From contig NZ_CP032100.1 of the NCBI RefSeq assembly GCF_003544815.1, positions 496,001 through 560,000 on the forward strand: 64,000 nucleotides of DNA. Direction: 5' to 3'. Under the pieces are notes generated by a model, which was not told the origin of the DNA, ran no database searches, and saw only the letters and a list, made by a program, of their open reading frames with translations. Made by a program: the position numbers and the translations under genes. Below are positions 51,360 through 61,054 of this stretch, piece after piece; within the stretch, counting starts at the first letter, position 1; each line of letters starts with the position of its first letter. Source of the stretch: Arcobacter suis CECT 7833. Lineage in GTDB: Bacteria > Campylobacterota > Campylobacteria > Campylobacterales > Arcobacteraceae.

Positions 51360-52606
51360 ATAGACAATCAATATTTTTTACAATAAGCGTAAGTTTTATC
51401 ATATCAATTTTTCTAGTAATAATCAGTTTTTTAATACTAATAACCCATGATTATAGAATGAAAGAAGGACAGCTTTTAGATAAATATATTCCTGTTACTA
51501 AAATGATAAATAGACAAGATGAAATAGGTTTTGATGAAGAATTTATTAAAAGTTTAGAGGAAATAAATTATAAACTTTTTATTCAAATGTCTCAAATTAA
51601 CGCTGTAACATCTAATTCAAAAACTAAAATACTATTTGAAAGAACACATCCTAAACATGGAGATGTTTTTAAAATACTTAGTTTAGATGATATAAATTAC
51701 ATTTATATGAAGAAAAAAGGTGAAATTATTTTAATTCAAGATAATAACACAACAAATAGTAGTAGTCATATTTATATTATTTTAGTTTTTGCAATTTTAT
51801 TTATTACTATTATTTTAGTTTATTTAATAACTTTTAGAAAATTAATGCCTTTAAAGATTTTAAAAGATAAAGTAAAAACTCTTGGTGATGAAAATTTTGA
51901 TTTTGAATGTTGTAATACAAATGCCAAAGATGAAGTTTCACTTTTAGCAATAGAGTTTAAAAAATCTGCTTTAAAACTAAAAAGTGTAAAAGAAGCTAGA
52001 AATATTTTTATTAGAAATATTATGCATGAACTAAAAACTCCAATTACAAAAGGAAAATTTTTAACTCAATTAGAACAAAATGCTGAAAATAATGAAAAAT
52101 TAAAATCAGTTTTTAATCGATTAGAATCTCTTATAAATGAATTTGCTTCAATAGAAGAGTTAATTTCTTCAAATAAAAATATAGAAAAAAGATTTTATTA
52201 TTTAGATGATATTGTTGACAATGCCAAAGATATTTTGATGGTTGAAGATGAACATGTTATTTTGGAATATGAAAATAAAAAACTAGAAATAAACTTCAAA
52301 CTTTTTTCAATTGCAGTTAAAAATTTAATAGATAATGCAATTAAATATTCTCCAAATAAAGAAGTATTTATAAAAACGGAAGGCGAAAATATCATTTTTG
52401 AAAATATAGGAAATGAACTAAAATTTCCATTAGAAAATTATTTCGAACCATTTTTTTCAAATGAAGATAAACAAAAAGATTCTTTTGGTTTAGGATTATA
52501 TATAATTCATAATATTTTAAAAGCAAATAGTTATATTTTGGAGTATGAATATACAGATGGAATAAATAGATTTATATGCAAAAAGGGTGAATCATCTACG
52601 ATATAG
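51356..52606 (+). CDS. Sensor histidine kinase (CpxA/ArsS-like)
   Basis: The 416-residue protein has helix 1 (about 8-30), a short periplasmic sensor (about 32-140), helix 2 (about 142-163), a HAMP region, the H-box RNIMHELKTPITKGKFL (about 222-238), N-box VKNLIDNAIKYS, and a degenerate G1 (FENIG) with a G2-like D-S-F-G-L-G-L-Y block. The ATP lid is intact enough to be active. It is coupled to the response regulator by ATGA. The arrangement recalls Campylobacterota ArsRS and enteric CpxRA. Confidence 0.9.
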   Translation: MNRQSIFFTISVSFIISIFLVIISFLILITHDYRMKEGQLLDKYIPVTKMINRQDEIGFDEEFIKSLEEINYKLFIQMSQINAVTSNSKTKILFERTHPKHGDVFKILSLDDINYIYMKKKGEIILIQDNNTTNSSSHIYIILVFAILFITIILVYLITFRKLMPLKILKDKVKTLGDENFDFECCNTNAKDEVSLLAIEFKKSALKLKSVKEARNIFIRNIMHELKTPITKGKFLTQLEQNAENNEKLKSVFNRLESLINEFASIEELISSNKNIEKRFYYLDDIVDNAKDILMVEDEHVILEYENKKLEINFKLFSIAVKNLIDNAIKYSPNKEVFIKTEGENIIFENIGNELKFPLENYFEPFFSNEDKQKDSFGLGLYIIHNILKANSYILEYEYTDGINRFICKKGESSTI

Positions 52607-53739
52607 CAATTATTGGAGCAGGGGCAAGTGCCTTGATGTTAGCTTCAAATTTAGATAAAAAAAGATTTGATAATATTTGTCTTATAGACACAAATGCAAA
52701 AATTGGTTCAAAAATAAAAGTTTCTGGTGGAGCTAAATGTAATATTACAAATGAACTTGTAACTTCACATAATTATTTAGGTGATAGGGACTTTGTATCC
52801 AAACTTTTAGAAAAATTTTCAAAAAATGATTTATTGGCTTTTTTAAATAAAAACGGTGTAAACCCAAAAATAAATCCAAAAATAGTAAAAGGAACATATT
52901 TTTGTAACTCTAGTCAAGATGTTATTGATATGTTTACAAAACTTACAACCCATGTTAAAAAATATCTAAATACAACAGTTTTAGATGTGAATTTTGATAA
53001 ACACTTTAAAATAAAAACTGATTCTAAATTAATAGAAGCAAAAAAAGTTGTAATTGCAAGTGGTGGATTATCATATCCAGTTTTAGGAGCTTCAAGTATA
53101 GCTTTTGATGTGGCAAAAAAGTTTGGACATAGTATTTCAAAACTAGAACCTGCACTTGTTGGATTTACTGTTCAAAAAGAGCAGTTTTGGTTTAAAAATC
53201 TTTCAGGTATTTCAATGCCAGTTTTTACTTTTATTGATGAAAAAAGTTTTGAAGGTTCACTTTTATTTGCCCATAAAGGATGTTCTGGACCTGTTATTTT
53301 AACAAGTTCTTTGTATTGGAAAAAAGGAAAAATGGCCATAGATTTTTTACCTAAACAAAGAATAGAAACATTTTTCCAAGGGAATAAAATAATCTCTTCA
53401 GCTTTGCCTCTTCCAAAAAGATTTATTCAAGAATTTTTAGCTTCAGTTGAAATAGAAGATAAAAGTGTTTCAAGTTTAAGTATTGAAGAAAAAGAGAAAT
53501 TAAAATCATTAAAATATTATGAGTTTGCCCCAGCTGGGAACTTTGGATATACAAAAGCAGAAGTTACAAAAGGTGGAATAAATACTCAAGAAATAAATCA
53601 TAATAGTTTTGAGAGTTTAAAACAAAAAGATTTATATTTTTTAGGTGAATGTTTAGACATAACAGGAGAACTTGGAGGATTTAATTTTCAGATTACATTT
53701 AGTGAAGCGATGGTCTGTGCAAGGGAATTAAATAAGTAA
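52594..53739 (+). CDS. FAD-dependent oxidoreductase, YhiN/HI0933 family (start uncertain)
   Basis: Flavoprotein with the Rossmann signature IAIIGAGASALMLA at the N terminus, VSGGAKCNITN, IASGGLSYPVLGASS, FAHKGCSGP and a C-terminal FLGECLDITGELGGFNFQ block. The dinucleotide-binding G-A-G-A-S motif lies upstream of the first canonical start (TTG at 52633), and the frame is closed by TGA at 52588. No ATG, GTG or TTG exists between. AAGGG lies six bases before an ATC codon at 52594, so a non-canonical ATC start is the simplest explanation; alternatives are a TTG start that loses the motif, or a sequence error. About 381 residues, normal for the family is about 400. Confidence 0.8.
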   Translation: MYDIAIIGAGASALMLASNLDKKRFDNICLIDTNAKIGSKIKVSGGAKCNITNELVTSHNYLGDRDFVSKLLEKFSKNDLLAFLNKNGVNPKINPKIVKGTYFCNSSQDVIDMFTKLTTHVKKYLNTTVLDVNFDKHFKIKTDSKLIEAKKVVIASGGLSYPVLGASSIAFDVAKKFGHSISKLEPALVGFTVQKEQFWFKNLSGISMPVFTFIDEKSFEGSLLFAHKGCSGPVILTSSLYWKKGKMAIDFLPKQRIETFFQGNKIISSALPLPKRFIQEFLASVEIEDKSVSSLSIEEKEKLKSLKYYEFAPAGNFGYTKAEVTKGGINTQEINHNSFESLKQKDLYFLGECLDITGELGGFNFQITFSEAMVCARELNK

Positions 53740-53819
53740 AAAAAGTTATTTTTATAAATAATTTATAAAATTTTAGATATTATCTTCTCTAATTCGCAAG
53801 GTATTAAAAAAGGTTATAA

Positions 53820-55223
53820 ATGTTTTTTGGAAATAAAAATTTAGAAGAAAAAGTTACACTTTTATTAAACGAGATAGAAGACTTAAAAAATCAACTTCTT
53901 TTAAAAGATGAAGAAAAAGAAGAGATAAAAAATGACTTTTCTAAGCAATTAGAAAAAATGGCTACAAAGAATGAAAAAAAACTTGAAGTTTTTAAACAAA
54001 TAGCTAGTCATTCTCAAGAAGAAGGTTTGGTTGTTTTTGATGACAAAAACCAATTATTTTTCTCAAATAACCTAGCTCGTACAAATATAAAAGATTTTAA
54101 TGTTGTTTTAAATGCAGTTTTAGAAAACAATAGTCGTTTAATTATGGAAGATTGTGAAGCAAATGTGGTAATAAAAACTTATGAAAACTACAAAATTGTT
54201 TCATTAAGAAGAACTTCAATCCACGATAATAAAAATGGTGGTTTATTAGATAGACATAACAATAATATGACTAACTCTTTAAATAATACTCAAAAAACAT
54301 ATTTATCTTTACTTGATGAACTTCAAGAAATGGCAAAAGAATCAAAAGAAACAGCAACTGGTTCAACTCAAGGTTTAAATCTGATTAATGAAATAGTATC
54401 AGATACAAATAATTTACATAAAGAGATTGAAGTAGAAAATGAAGTTGTAAATTCATTGGTTTCAAAAAGTAAAGATATTGCACAAGTTATTAATATAATT
54501 CAAGAAATAGCATTTCAAACAAATATTCTTTCATTAAATGCAGCAGTAGAAGCTGCAACTGCTGGTGAAGCTGGAAAAGGATTTGCAGTAGTTGCAGCAG
54601 AAGTGCGAAATCTAGCAAATAGAAGTGCAGATGCAGCAAAACAAATCAAAGATGTTGTAAATTCTATTCAAAGTGAAACAGGAAAAATCAAAGATAGTTC
54701 TGAAACTGTAGCCTCAGTTGTAAATGAAACAAAATCAAGAATTGATATTTTAAGTAAACTAATGAATACTTTCCAAAAAAATTCAAACAGATCAGTTTAT
54801 GAAGTTGAAAGTATTTCAAATAAAATCTTTATAAATCTTGCAAAACTTGACCACGTTATTTATAAAAACAATCTATATCAATTAATCTTTGGTGGAGAAC
54901 ATAACTTCAACGCAGTTGATCACCATAATTGTAGACTTGGAAAATGGTATGACACGGGACTTGGAAAAGAACAATTTAGTTTTGTTCCATCATATAAAGG
55001 TCTAGAAAAACATCACCATACCGTTCACCATGAAGCAAATTTATTAGCAAAAGAGTGTTCAGGACATAGTGTTTCTTGTTCTAAACAATTAATTGAAGAC
55101 AAAATAGCATTAGTGGAAAATGGAAGCGAACAAGTATTTATTTATCTAGATAGAATTTTAGAAGAAAAAAATGATGTGCTTATGAAAGAAGCTGCAAATA
55201 AATTATTTGAACAAGGGAAATAG
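53820..55223 (+). CDS. Cytosolic methyl-accepting chemotaxis protein with CZB domain (TlpD-like)
   Basis: The 467-residue soluble chemoreceptor has an N-terminal coiled coil (about 1-65), a PAS-like region (about 60-130), the MCP signalling tip [20 protein letters not shown] then [20 protein letters not shown] (about 225-268) and a C-terminal CZB zinc-binding domain (about 340-440): L-D-H-V-I-Y-K, then [13 protein letters not shown] with Cys and His ligands, and the later His-His pair. No membrane segment. Helicobacter TlpD with this layout senses oxidative and zinc or chlorine-related cues. It starts an operon with a CheY-like protein and two kinases. Confidence 0.93.
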   Translation: MFFGNKNLEEKVTLLLNEIEDLKNQLLLKDEEKEEIKNDFSKQLEKMATKNEKKLEVFKQIASHSQEEGLVVFDDKNQLFFSNNLARTNIKDFNVVLNAVLENNSRLIMEDCEANVVIKTYENYKIVSLRRTSIHDNKNGGLLDRHNNNMTNSLNNTQKTYLSLLDELQEMAKESKETATGSTQGLNLINEIVSDTNNLHKEIEVENEVVNSLVSKSKDIAQVINIIQEIAFQTNILSLNAAVEAATAGEAGKGFAVVAAEVRNLANRSADAAKQIKDVVNSIQSETGKIKDSSETVASVVNETKSRIDILSKLMNTFQKNSNRSVYEVESISNKIFINLAKLDHVIYKNNLYQLIFGGEHNFNAVDHHNCRLGKWYDTGLGKEQFSFVPSYKGLEKHHHTVHHEANLLAKECSGHSVSCSKQLIEDKIALVENGSEQVFIYLDRILEEKNDVLMKEAANKLFEQGK

Positions 55224-55224
55224 T

Positions 55225-55602
55225 ATGAATAATGAAAAATATTCTATTGCAATTATAGATGATGAAACAGAAATTTTAAATGTTTTAAGTAGATTTTTAT
55301 CAAGAAATCCAGATTTTTCAGTTACAACTTATTCTAATCCAATTACAGCTTTAAGTGCTTTGGGAAATTCAAAAGCAGATATAGTTCTTTTAGATATTAT
55401 GATGCCACAAATGAATGGTTTAGAAGTTTTAGAAAAACTAAAAGCAAAAGATTTAGAACAAAAAGTAATCATGATGACAGCATATTCAACTTTAGATAAA
55501 GTGTTAAAATCTCATAAAGAGGGCGCAACAAATTATGTAATGAAACCTTTTGATTCTTTACAATCTTTAGAAAAGAAAATATTAGAAGTTTTAAAGTCAT
55601 AA
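55225..55602 (+). CDS. Single-domain response regulator (CheY-like)
   Basis: The receiver-only protein of 125 residues has IIDDETE (acidic pair), phospho-acceptor Asp in IVLLDIMMPQMNGLEV, T in MMTAYST and Lys in YVMKPFDSL. The ATG at 55225 follows AAGGGAAA; an in-frame ATG six codons earlier lies inside the MCP gene. Its position between a TlpD-like receptor and two histidine kinases suggests that it takes phosphate from those kinases and acts on protein partners rather than DNA. Confidence 0.88.
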   Translation: MNNEKYSIAIIDDETEILNVLSRFLSRNPDFSVTTYSNPITALSALGNSKADIVLLDIMMPQMNGLEVLEKLKAKDLEQKVIMMTAYSTLDKVLKSHKEGATNYVMKPFDSLQSLEKKILEVLKS

Positions 55603-55606
55603 AACA

Positions 55607-57625
55607 ATGAATGATAAAAGCCTTGGTGTTAGGTATTTTTTTTATTTCCTAACTTCGCTTTTTGTTTTAATATTTATTATAAATATATTTAAAGAAGATG
55701 AAATTCAATACTCTTTGGAAAACTATAAAAAGTTTGTACATAAAGAGTATTTAAAATATTCTAATGAATATAAAAATAGCTCTGAACTTATATATTTTAA
55801 TGAGTTTGTAAAAAATAAACAACTTATTAAAACTTTCAAAAATATCAATAACACAAATCTTAACGAAGCCAAAAAAGAGATTTATAATCATCTAAAAGAT
55901 AGTTATCTTTTTTATAAAACCTTAGATGTAAATGACATAAGTTTTTATTCCTCTTCAAATAAACTTTTGTTAAGTATGCAAGAAAATTTTGTAGATGATA
56001 GTTCAAAAATTGTAGCAGAGGTTATTTTAAACAAAAAAGAGTTAAGTAGTTTTAAAATAGTTGATGATAACTATTTTTTAATATTTTCAAAACCTATATT
56101 TGATGAGAATTTGAACTTTTTAGGTGTTATAAATATAGAGTTTAATTTTGCTACTTTAATTAAAAAACTAGAATACAACAATGAATTTTCATTTTCAATG
56201 ATAATTTCAAATCAAATCAAACTTAATAAAAGTTTTTATTTTAATTTAACAGACTCACAAAAAAGTTTACTAATTGATAATATCAATAAATCAAAAGATT
56301 TTTCTTTAATTACAAAAAATCATGCTATTGATTTTCCTGTAGTTTTTATTCCTGTATTAAAATCACTTACAAATGAAAATAGTTTATATTTAGTGGCTTT
56401 TAATTCAAATAAGAATTCAAATATAGGAAAAATTGAAAAGTACTTTGATGTTTTATTTGTAATAGTTACTTTTTTGATTTTTATCATATTTTATTTCTCT
56501 TTTAAAGTAAAATATTTTAAAACACAAAAATTAATTATTGATAAAAAGTATCAAGAATTACACACTCAAATTGATGATAATGTAATAAAAGTTGAAACAG
56601 ATTTAGAAGGAATTATAACTTATGCTTCAAAACCATTTTGCAAAATCTCTGGTTATTCACATAAAGAGTTATTAGGCAGAAATGTAAATCTTTTAAAACA
56701 TTCTAATATTTCAAGTGTATTTTTTGAAAAACTTTGGAATGAATTACAAACAAATAAAATTTGGGAAGGCGAAATAAAAAACCAAGATAGATATGGGAAT
56801 TCTTATTGGATAAAAGGTGTAATCTTTCCTAAATATGATTATGAAAATAAAGTTATAGGTTACATCTCAATTCGATCAAACATAACAGATACTAAACAGT
56901 TAGAAAAAATAAATAAGCTTTTAAAAGAGGATTTATCAAATAAGTTAAATGAGATAAGAATGAAAGATAAAACTTTGGTTGATAGTACAAAAGTACAATT
57001 AATGTCAAAAATTATAGATTCATTAGGGCATCAATGGAAACAACCGATTTTAAATATATCTTCGTTAATTTATAACTTAAAAGTGATTATAAAAAATGAA
57101 GAAAATAGTAAAGATAAATTAGAATTAATTCAACAAACAGAGTTTGAGTTGAAAAATTTATCTGAAGTATTAAATGAAATAAAATATCTTTTCCAACAAA
57201 ATCAAAAGAAAAAATCAAATTTAACAGATGTTATAAAAGAGTCAATTTTAGCTACTCAAGAAGAACTTCAAGCAAATAATATAAAAATTAAATATGATTT
57301 AGAAAGTGAAATTTCTACAATTATCTCTTTTAACGAACTAAAAAATATCATATTTAATATGATTAAAAATTGTATAGAACAAAAAAAGTTAAATAATCAA
57401 GATGAAGTTTCTATGATAATTAATGTCATAAAAGAAGATGATTTATTGATAAAAATTGAAGATAACCTCAAAGGTGAAAATAAAAAAATAGATGAAAATA
57501 GACACTCAAATAGTTATTTATATTTAGTAAAACTTTTTGTTGAAAAAAATAAAGGTCTTTTTTGGTTTGAAAATACAAACTATAATACGACATATTATAT
57601 AAAACTAAAAAGTGAAAATATATAA
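55607..57625 (+). CDS. PAS histidine kinase with degenerate ATP-binding domain
   Basis: The 672-residue membrane protein has helix 1 (about 9-27), a periplasmic sensor (about 28-285), helix 2 (about 288-310), a PAS domain (about 325-440, SGYSHKELLGRNVNLLKHS) and the H-box SLGHQWKQPILNISSLIYNL. The N-box asparagine survives in FNMIKNCIEQ, but the G1 motif reads I-E-D-N-L-K-G-E without the usual G-x-G and no G2 motif is visible. It may be a weak or pseudo-kinase acting as a phosphotransfer or sensory partner of the next gene, which overlaps nearly end to start. Confidence 0.85.
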   Translation: MNDKSLGVRYFFYFLTSLFVLIFIINIFKEDEIQYSLENYKKFVHKEYLKYSNEYKNSSELIYFNEFVKNKQLIKTFKNINNTNLNEAKKEIYNHLKDSYLFYKTLDVNDISFYSSSNKLLLSMQENFVDDSSKIVAEVILNKKELSSFKIVDDNYFLIFSKPIFDENLNFLGVINIEFNFATLIKKLEYNNEFSFSMIISNQIKLNKSFYFNLTDSQKSLLIDNINKSKDFSLITKNHAIDFPVVFIPVLKSLTNENSLYLVAFNSNKNSNIGKIEKYFDVLFVIVTFLIFIIFYFSFKVKYFKTQKLIIDKKYQELHTQIDDNVIKVETDLEGIITYASKPFCKISGYSHKELLGRNVNLLKHSNISSVFFEKLWNELQTNKIWEGEIKNQDRYGNSYWIKGVIFPKYDYENKVIGYISIRSNITDTKQLEKINKLLKEDLSNKLNEIRMKDKTLVDSTKVQLMSKIIDSLGHQWKQPILNISSLIYNLKVIIKNEENSKDKLELIQQTEFELKNLSEVLNEIKYLFQQNQKKKSNLTDVIKESILATQEELQANNIKIKYDLESEISTIISFNELKNIIFNMIKNCIEQKKLNNQDEVSMIINVIKEDDLLIKIEDNLKGENKKIDENRHSNSYLYLVKLFVEKNKGLFWFENTNYNTTYYIKLKSENI

Positions 57626-57626
57626 A

Positions 57627-60104
57627 ATGAGAGTTTCATTCTACATCAAACTTTTTTTAGCATTTATTGTTTTTGCTATTTTATTATTAGGTTTTTCTTC
57701 TTTTGCTTTTAATAATTTTTATAAATTACATAATCAAAAGAAAGAAAAAGAAAATATAATAAATATTTTAAAACATCAAGAAAATAGTTTTAAGAGCTAT
57801 GTAAAATCCTTTGATGAAAAGCTTTTTTTATTAAGTCAGAAGAATTTCTTAGAAATACAAGATAAAGAAAAAGCACTAGATTTATTTAAAAAAATACTTT
57901 TTAATAATGAAAATATTCTTGAATTTAAAGTTGTTTCTTTAGATGCCCAAGAGATAATAAAAGTTACAAATAATTCGGGAAATATAAAAATCATTAAAGA
58001 TGAAAAACTTCAAAATATTTATTCAAATTCTTATTATAAAGATATTAGAACTTTAAAAGAACAAGAAATTTGGCATGTTAATTCAGATTTAGAAAAACCA
58101 AATATAATTAACTTTATTTTAAGAGAAAAAAATTATTTTCTAATTTTAAAAGTTGATTTTAGTAATTTTTTTGCAAATATTTACAATAACTTTGACAAAA
58201 AAACTTTAGTAATTTCAGATAATAATAGTGTAGTAAATGGCGAAAATAAAAACTTTGAAATTTATAAAAATGAATTAAATAATATAAAAAAAGATGATGC
58301 CTATTTGACAAATGAGTTTATATCGAAAAAAACTTATTTGAACGAAAATAAATATTTTATTTTTATTGTAAATATAGAACAAGAAGTAAATAATAATTAT
58401 TTTCAAGAATATTATAAATCTATAATCATTATTGGTTTAATTTTATCAGTAATATTATCCCTGCTTTTTTCTAAACCAATAGCAAAGTTAAATAAAAAAA
58501 TTGAAGATGAAAATAAAAATCTGGATTTAAGTATTAAAAAAAGTTTTATAGAACTAAATGAAAATCAAAAAGTTATTGATAAACATATTATGTTTATTCG
58601 AATGAGTAAAAACAATGTCATTTTAGAAGTTAGTTCAGCTTTTTGCTATTTTCTAGGTTTTTCAAAAGGTGAATTAATCGGACATGATTATAAAATGTTA
58701 ATTCATAAAGATACAAAAAAGAAAGAGTATATAAAACTTTGGAAATTTGTAAAAGAGGGGAAATCTTATGTTGGTGAAATAAAAGGAATCAAAAAAGATG
58801 GAGAATCTTTTTGGGTTGATTTATTTGTTGAACCAAATTTTGATAATTTAAAACAAATAGTTGGTTATACAATAATCACTTATGATACAACTAATAAGAA
58901 AAAAATCGAAGATTTATATAAAAATATAAATAATCAAGTTGAACAATATAATGCAATTTTTGAAAATGTAAATAGTGGTATTGCATTGATTGATTTAGAA
59001 GGAAATTTTAAAAAAATAAATAGTACTTTTTCTAAATTTTTAAAATATAAAGATGAAGAGTTATTTGAAATGAAATGTATTGATATTGTTCCTGAAAATT
59101 CAAAAGAACTTTTGTCAAAAATATTAAAAGAAGCCAGAGAAATAGGAACTATTTCAAATATTGAAAAGATTTTTGTAAAAAAATATGGAACATTAATTCA
59201 TCTTGAACTATCTTTAAGTCTTTTATCCGATAAAAAACATTTTGTATTTGTGGTTAACTCTTTGGAAGATAAAAGAAAATTACAAGAATTAAATCAAAAT
59301 CTTGAGTTACGAATAAATCAAGAAGTAGAAAAAAGTATCCAAAAAGATAAGATTCACCAACAAGAGCAAATAAAAAATGCAAAATTAACTTCAATTGGTT
59401 CATTAGCTGCTGGAATTGCCCATGAAATAAATACTCCTCTTACATATATAAAAGGTAATTTAGAGTTGATGGAATATGATATTTTTGATTTACCACAAAG
59501 TGAAATTCAAGAAAGAATGAAACAAGATAGTGAAAAAATAAAAGAAGGAATCAATAGAATTGCAAATATTGTTGAATCAATGAGAGAAATGTCTCAAAGT
59601 AGTAAAGAGATAAAAGAAGAAACAAATATTTATGCTACTTTAATAACTTCTTTAACTATGGCATATAATCGTTCACGACAAGTTTCTAGAATATATTTAA
59701 ATGGTAAATTATTTGATATAGATTCAATAAATAAAAATGAATATAAATATCTTTGTAAAATCCAAAAACAAAGAATCGAACAAGTTTGGATTATCGTTAT
59801 AAACAATGCTTTAGATGAATTAGTAAAAATTGATGATTATGAAAATAGAGTACTAAATATCAATATTTTTGAAGAAAATAATGAAGTGATAATAAGATTT
59901 AAAGATAGTGCAGGTGGAATAAATAAAGAGATTATAAATGAGATATTTGAGCCTTTTATTTCTTCAAAAGTACATAGTGGAATGGGAGTTGGATTAAATA
60001 TTGCGAAAAAAATAATTGATGAACAAGATGGAATTATAAGAGCTTACAATGAAGATTTTGGAGCTGTATTTGAGATTAGATTACAAAAGTATGAAGAAGA
60101 ATAA
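57627..60104 (+). CDS. Multi-PAS sensor histidine kinase
   Basis: About 826 residues with helix 1 (about 6-30), a periplasmic sensor (about 40-265), helix 2 (about 268-288), a coiled linker, PAS1 (about 325-435, with FSKGELIGHDYKMLIHKDTK), PAS2 (about 445-560), a coiled coil, the H-box SLAAGIAHEINTPLTYIKGN and a full ATPase: N-box VINNALDELV, G1 KDSAGGINKE and G2 GMGVGLNIAKK. Unlike its neighbour it looks fully active. The ATG at 57627 follows the upstream stop by one base; a GTG five codons earlier is an alternative. Likely kinase for the CheY-like protein at 55225. Confidence 0.9.
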   Translation: MRVSFYIKLFLAFIVFAILLLGFSSFAFNNFYKLHNQKKEKENIINILKHQENSFKSYVKSFDEKLFLLSQKNFLEIQDKEKALDLFKKILFNNENILEFKVVSLDAQEIIKVTNNSGNIKIIKDEKLQNIYSNSYYKDIRTLKEQEIWHVNSDLEKPNIINFILREKNYFLILKVDFSNFFANIYNNFDKKTLVISDNNSVVNGENKNFEIYKNELNNIKKDDAYLTNEFISKKTYLNENKYFIFIVNIEQEVNNNYFQEYYKSIIIIGLILSVILSLLFSKPIAKLNKKIEDENKNLDLSIKKSFIELNENQKVIDKHIMFIRMSKNNVILEVSSAFCYFLGFSKGELIGHDYKMLIHKDTKKKEYIKLWKFVKEGKSYVGEIKGIKKDGESFWVDLFVEPNFDNLKQIVGYTIITYDTTNKKKIEDLYKNINNQVEQYNAIFENVNSGIALIDLEGNFKKINSTFSKFLKYKDEELFEMKCIDIVPENSKELLSKILKEAREIGTISNIEKIFVKKYGTLIHLELSLSLLSDKKHFVFVVNSLEDKRKLQELNQNLELRINQEVEKSIQKDKIHQQEQIKNAKLTSIGSLAAGIAHEINTPLTYIKGNLELMEYDIFDLPQSEIQERMKQDSEKIKEGINRIANIVESMREMSQSSKEIKEETNIYATLITSLTMAYNRSRQVSRIYLNGKLFDIDSINKNEYKYLCKIQKQRIEQVWIIVINNALDELVKIDDYENRVLNINIFEENNEVIIRFKDSAGGINKEIINEIFEPFISSKVHSGMGVGLNIAKKIIDEQDGIIRAYNEDFGAVFEIRLQKYEEE

Positions 60105-60150
60105 AAGTTTATTTTTATACAATAAGAAAAAAATTAAATAAAGAAGATAG

Positions 60151-60975
60151 ATGAGAATAGGCTTTATCGGCGATATTGTAGGTCGTCCTGGAAGAAAAAT
60201 AATAAAAGAAAATTTAACAAAAATTAAAAAAGAGTTTGAAATTGATTTTGTAATTGCAAATGGTGAAAATGCAAGTCATGGTTTTGGACTAACAACTGAA
60301 GGTGCAAAAGAGCTTTTAAAAAGTGGAATTGATTTAATCACAGGTGGAAATCACAGCTTTGATAAGAAAAAAGATATGATGGTTTTATTAGAAACTTCAA
60401 ATGTTTTAAGACCTGATAATTATCCAGAAGGTTTAGTTGGAAGTGGCGTTAAAATCTGCGAAATACAAACTTCAAATGGAATTGAAAAACTAGCAGTTAT
60501 AAATTTAATGGGAATTTATGGAATGCCAACGGTTGAAAATCCTTTCAATTGGGCTAAAAAATTAGTAACAAATCTTCAAGAACAAAATATAAAAAATATT
60601 TTTCTGGATTTTCATGCAGAAGCAACAAGTGAAAAAAGAATAATGCTAATGATGTTTAAAAATCAAATAAGTGCAATTTGTGGAACTCATACTCATGTGG
60701 GAACTGATGATTTACAAATATTTGAAAATACAGCATATTTAACAGATATTGGATTAACTGGTTGTAGAGATAATGTAATAGGAATGGAAAATAAAATTCC
60801 TATTCAAAAAGTAACAACAGGAATTGGTGGGCATTTTGAAGTTCCAAATTCATGTAAATCTATTTTACAAATGATGGTTGTTGATATTGAAGATGGAAAA
60901 GCATCTAGTGCTTTTAAAATTAAAAAATATTGTAATAATCCCAAGTTATTTATCACAGAAGCCTACATTGATTGA
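60151..60975 (+). CDS. ymdB: YmdB-family metallophosphoesterase
   Basis: The 274-residue protein (TIGR00282 type) has the di-metal motifs IGFIGDIVGRPGR (Asp), FVIANGENASHG (Asn-Gly-Glu-Asn), TGGNHSFDK (Gly-Asn-His), FLDFHAEATSEK and the GTHTHVGTDD ending. Bacillus YmdB hydrolyses 2',3'-cyclic nucleotides and controls biofilm and motility choice. The gene opens the co-oriented run with the ParA-like gene, ubiE and xseA. All catalytic residues are visible. Confidence 0.92.
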   Translation: MRIGFIGDIVGRPGRKIIKENLTKIKKEFEIDFVIANGENASHGFGLTTEGAKELLKSGIDLITGGNHSFDKKKDMMVLLETSNVLRPDNYPEGLVGSGVKICEIQTSNGIEKLAVINLMGIYGMPTVENPFNWAKKLVTNLQEQNIKNIFLDFHAEATSEKRIMLMMFKNQISAICGTHTHVGTDDLQIFENTAYLTDIGLTGCRDNVIGMENKIPIQKVTTGIGGHFEVPNSCKSILQMMVVDIEDGKASSAFKIKKYCNNPKLFITEAYID

Positions 60976-61054
60976 CATTTAAACTATACGGAATTAATAA
61001 AAATTACGATAGAATAAATCAACTATATAATTACAAAATCCAAAGGTTTAATTG

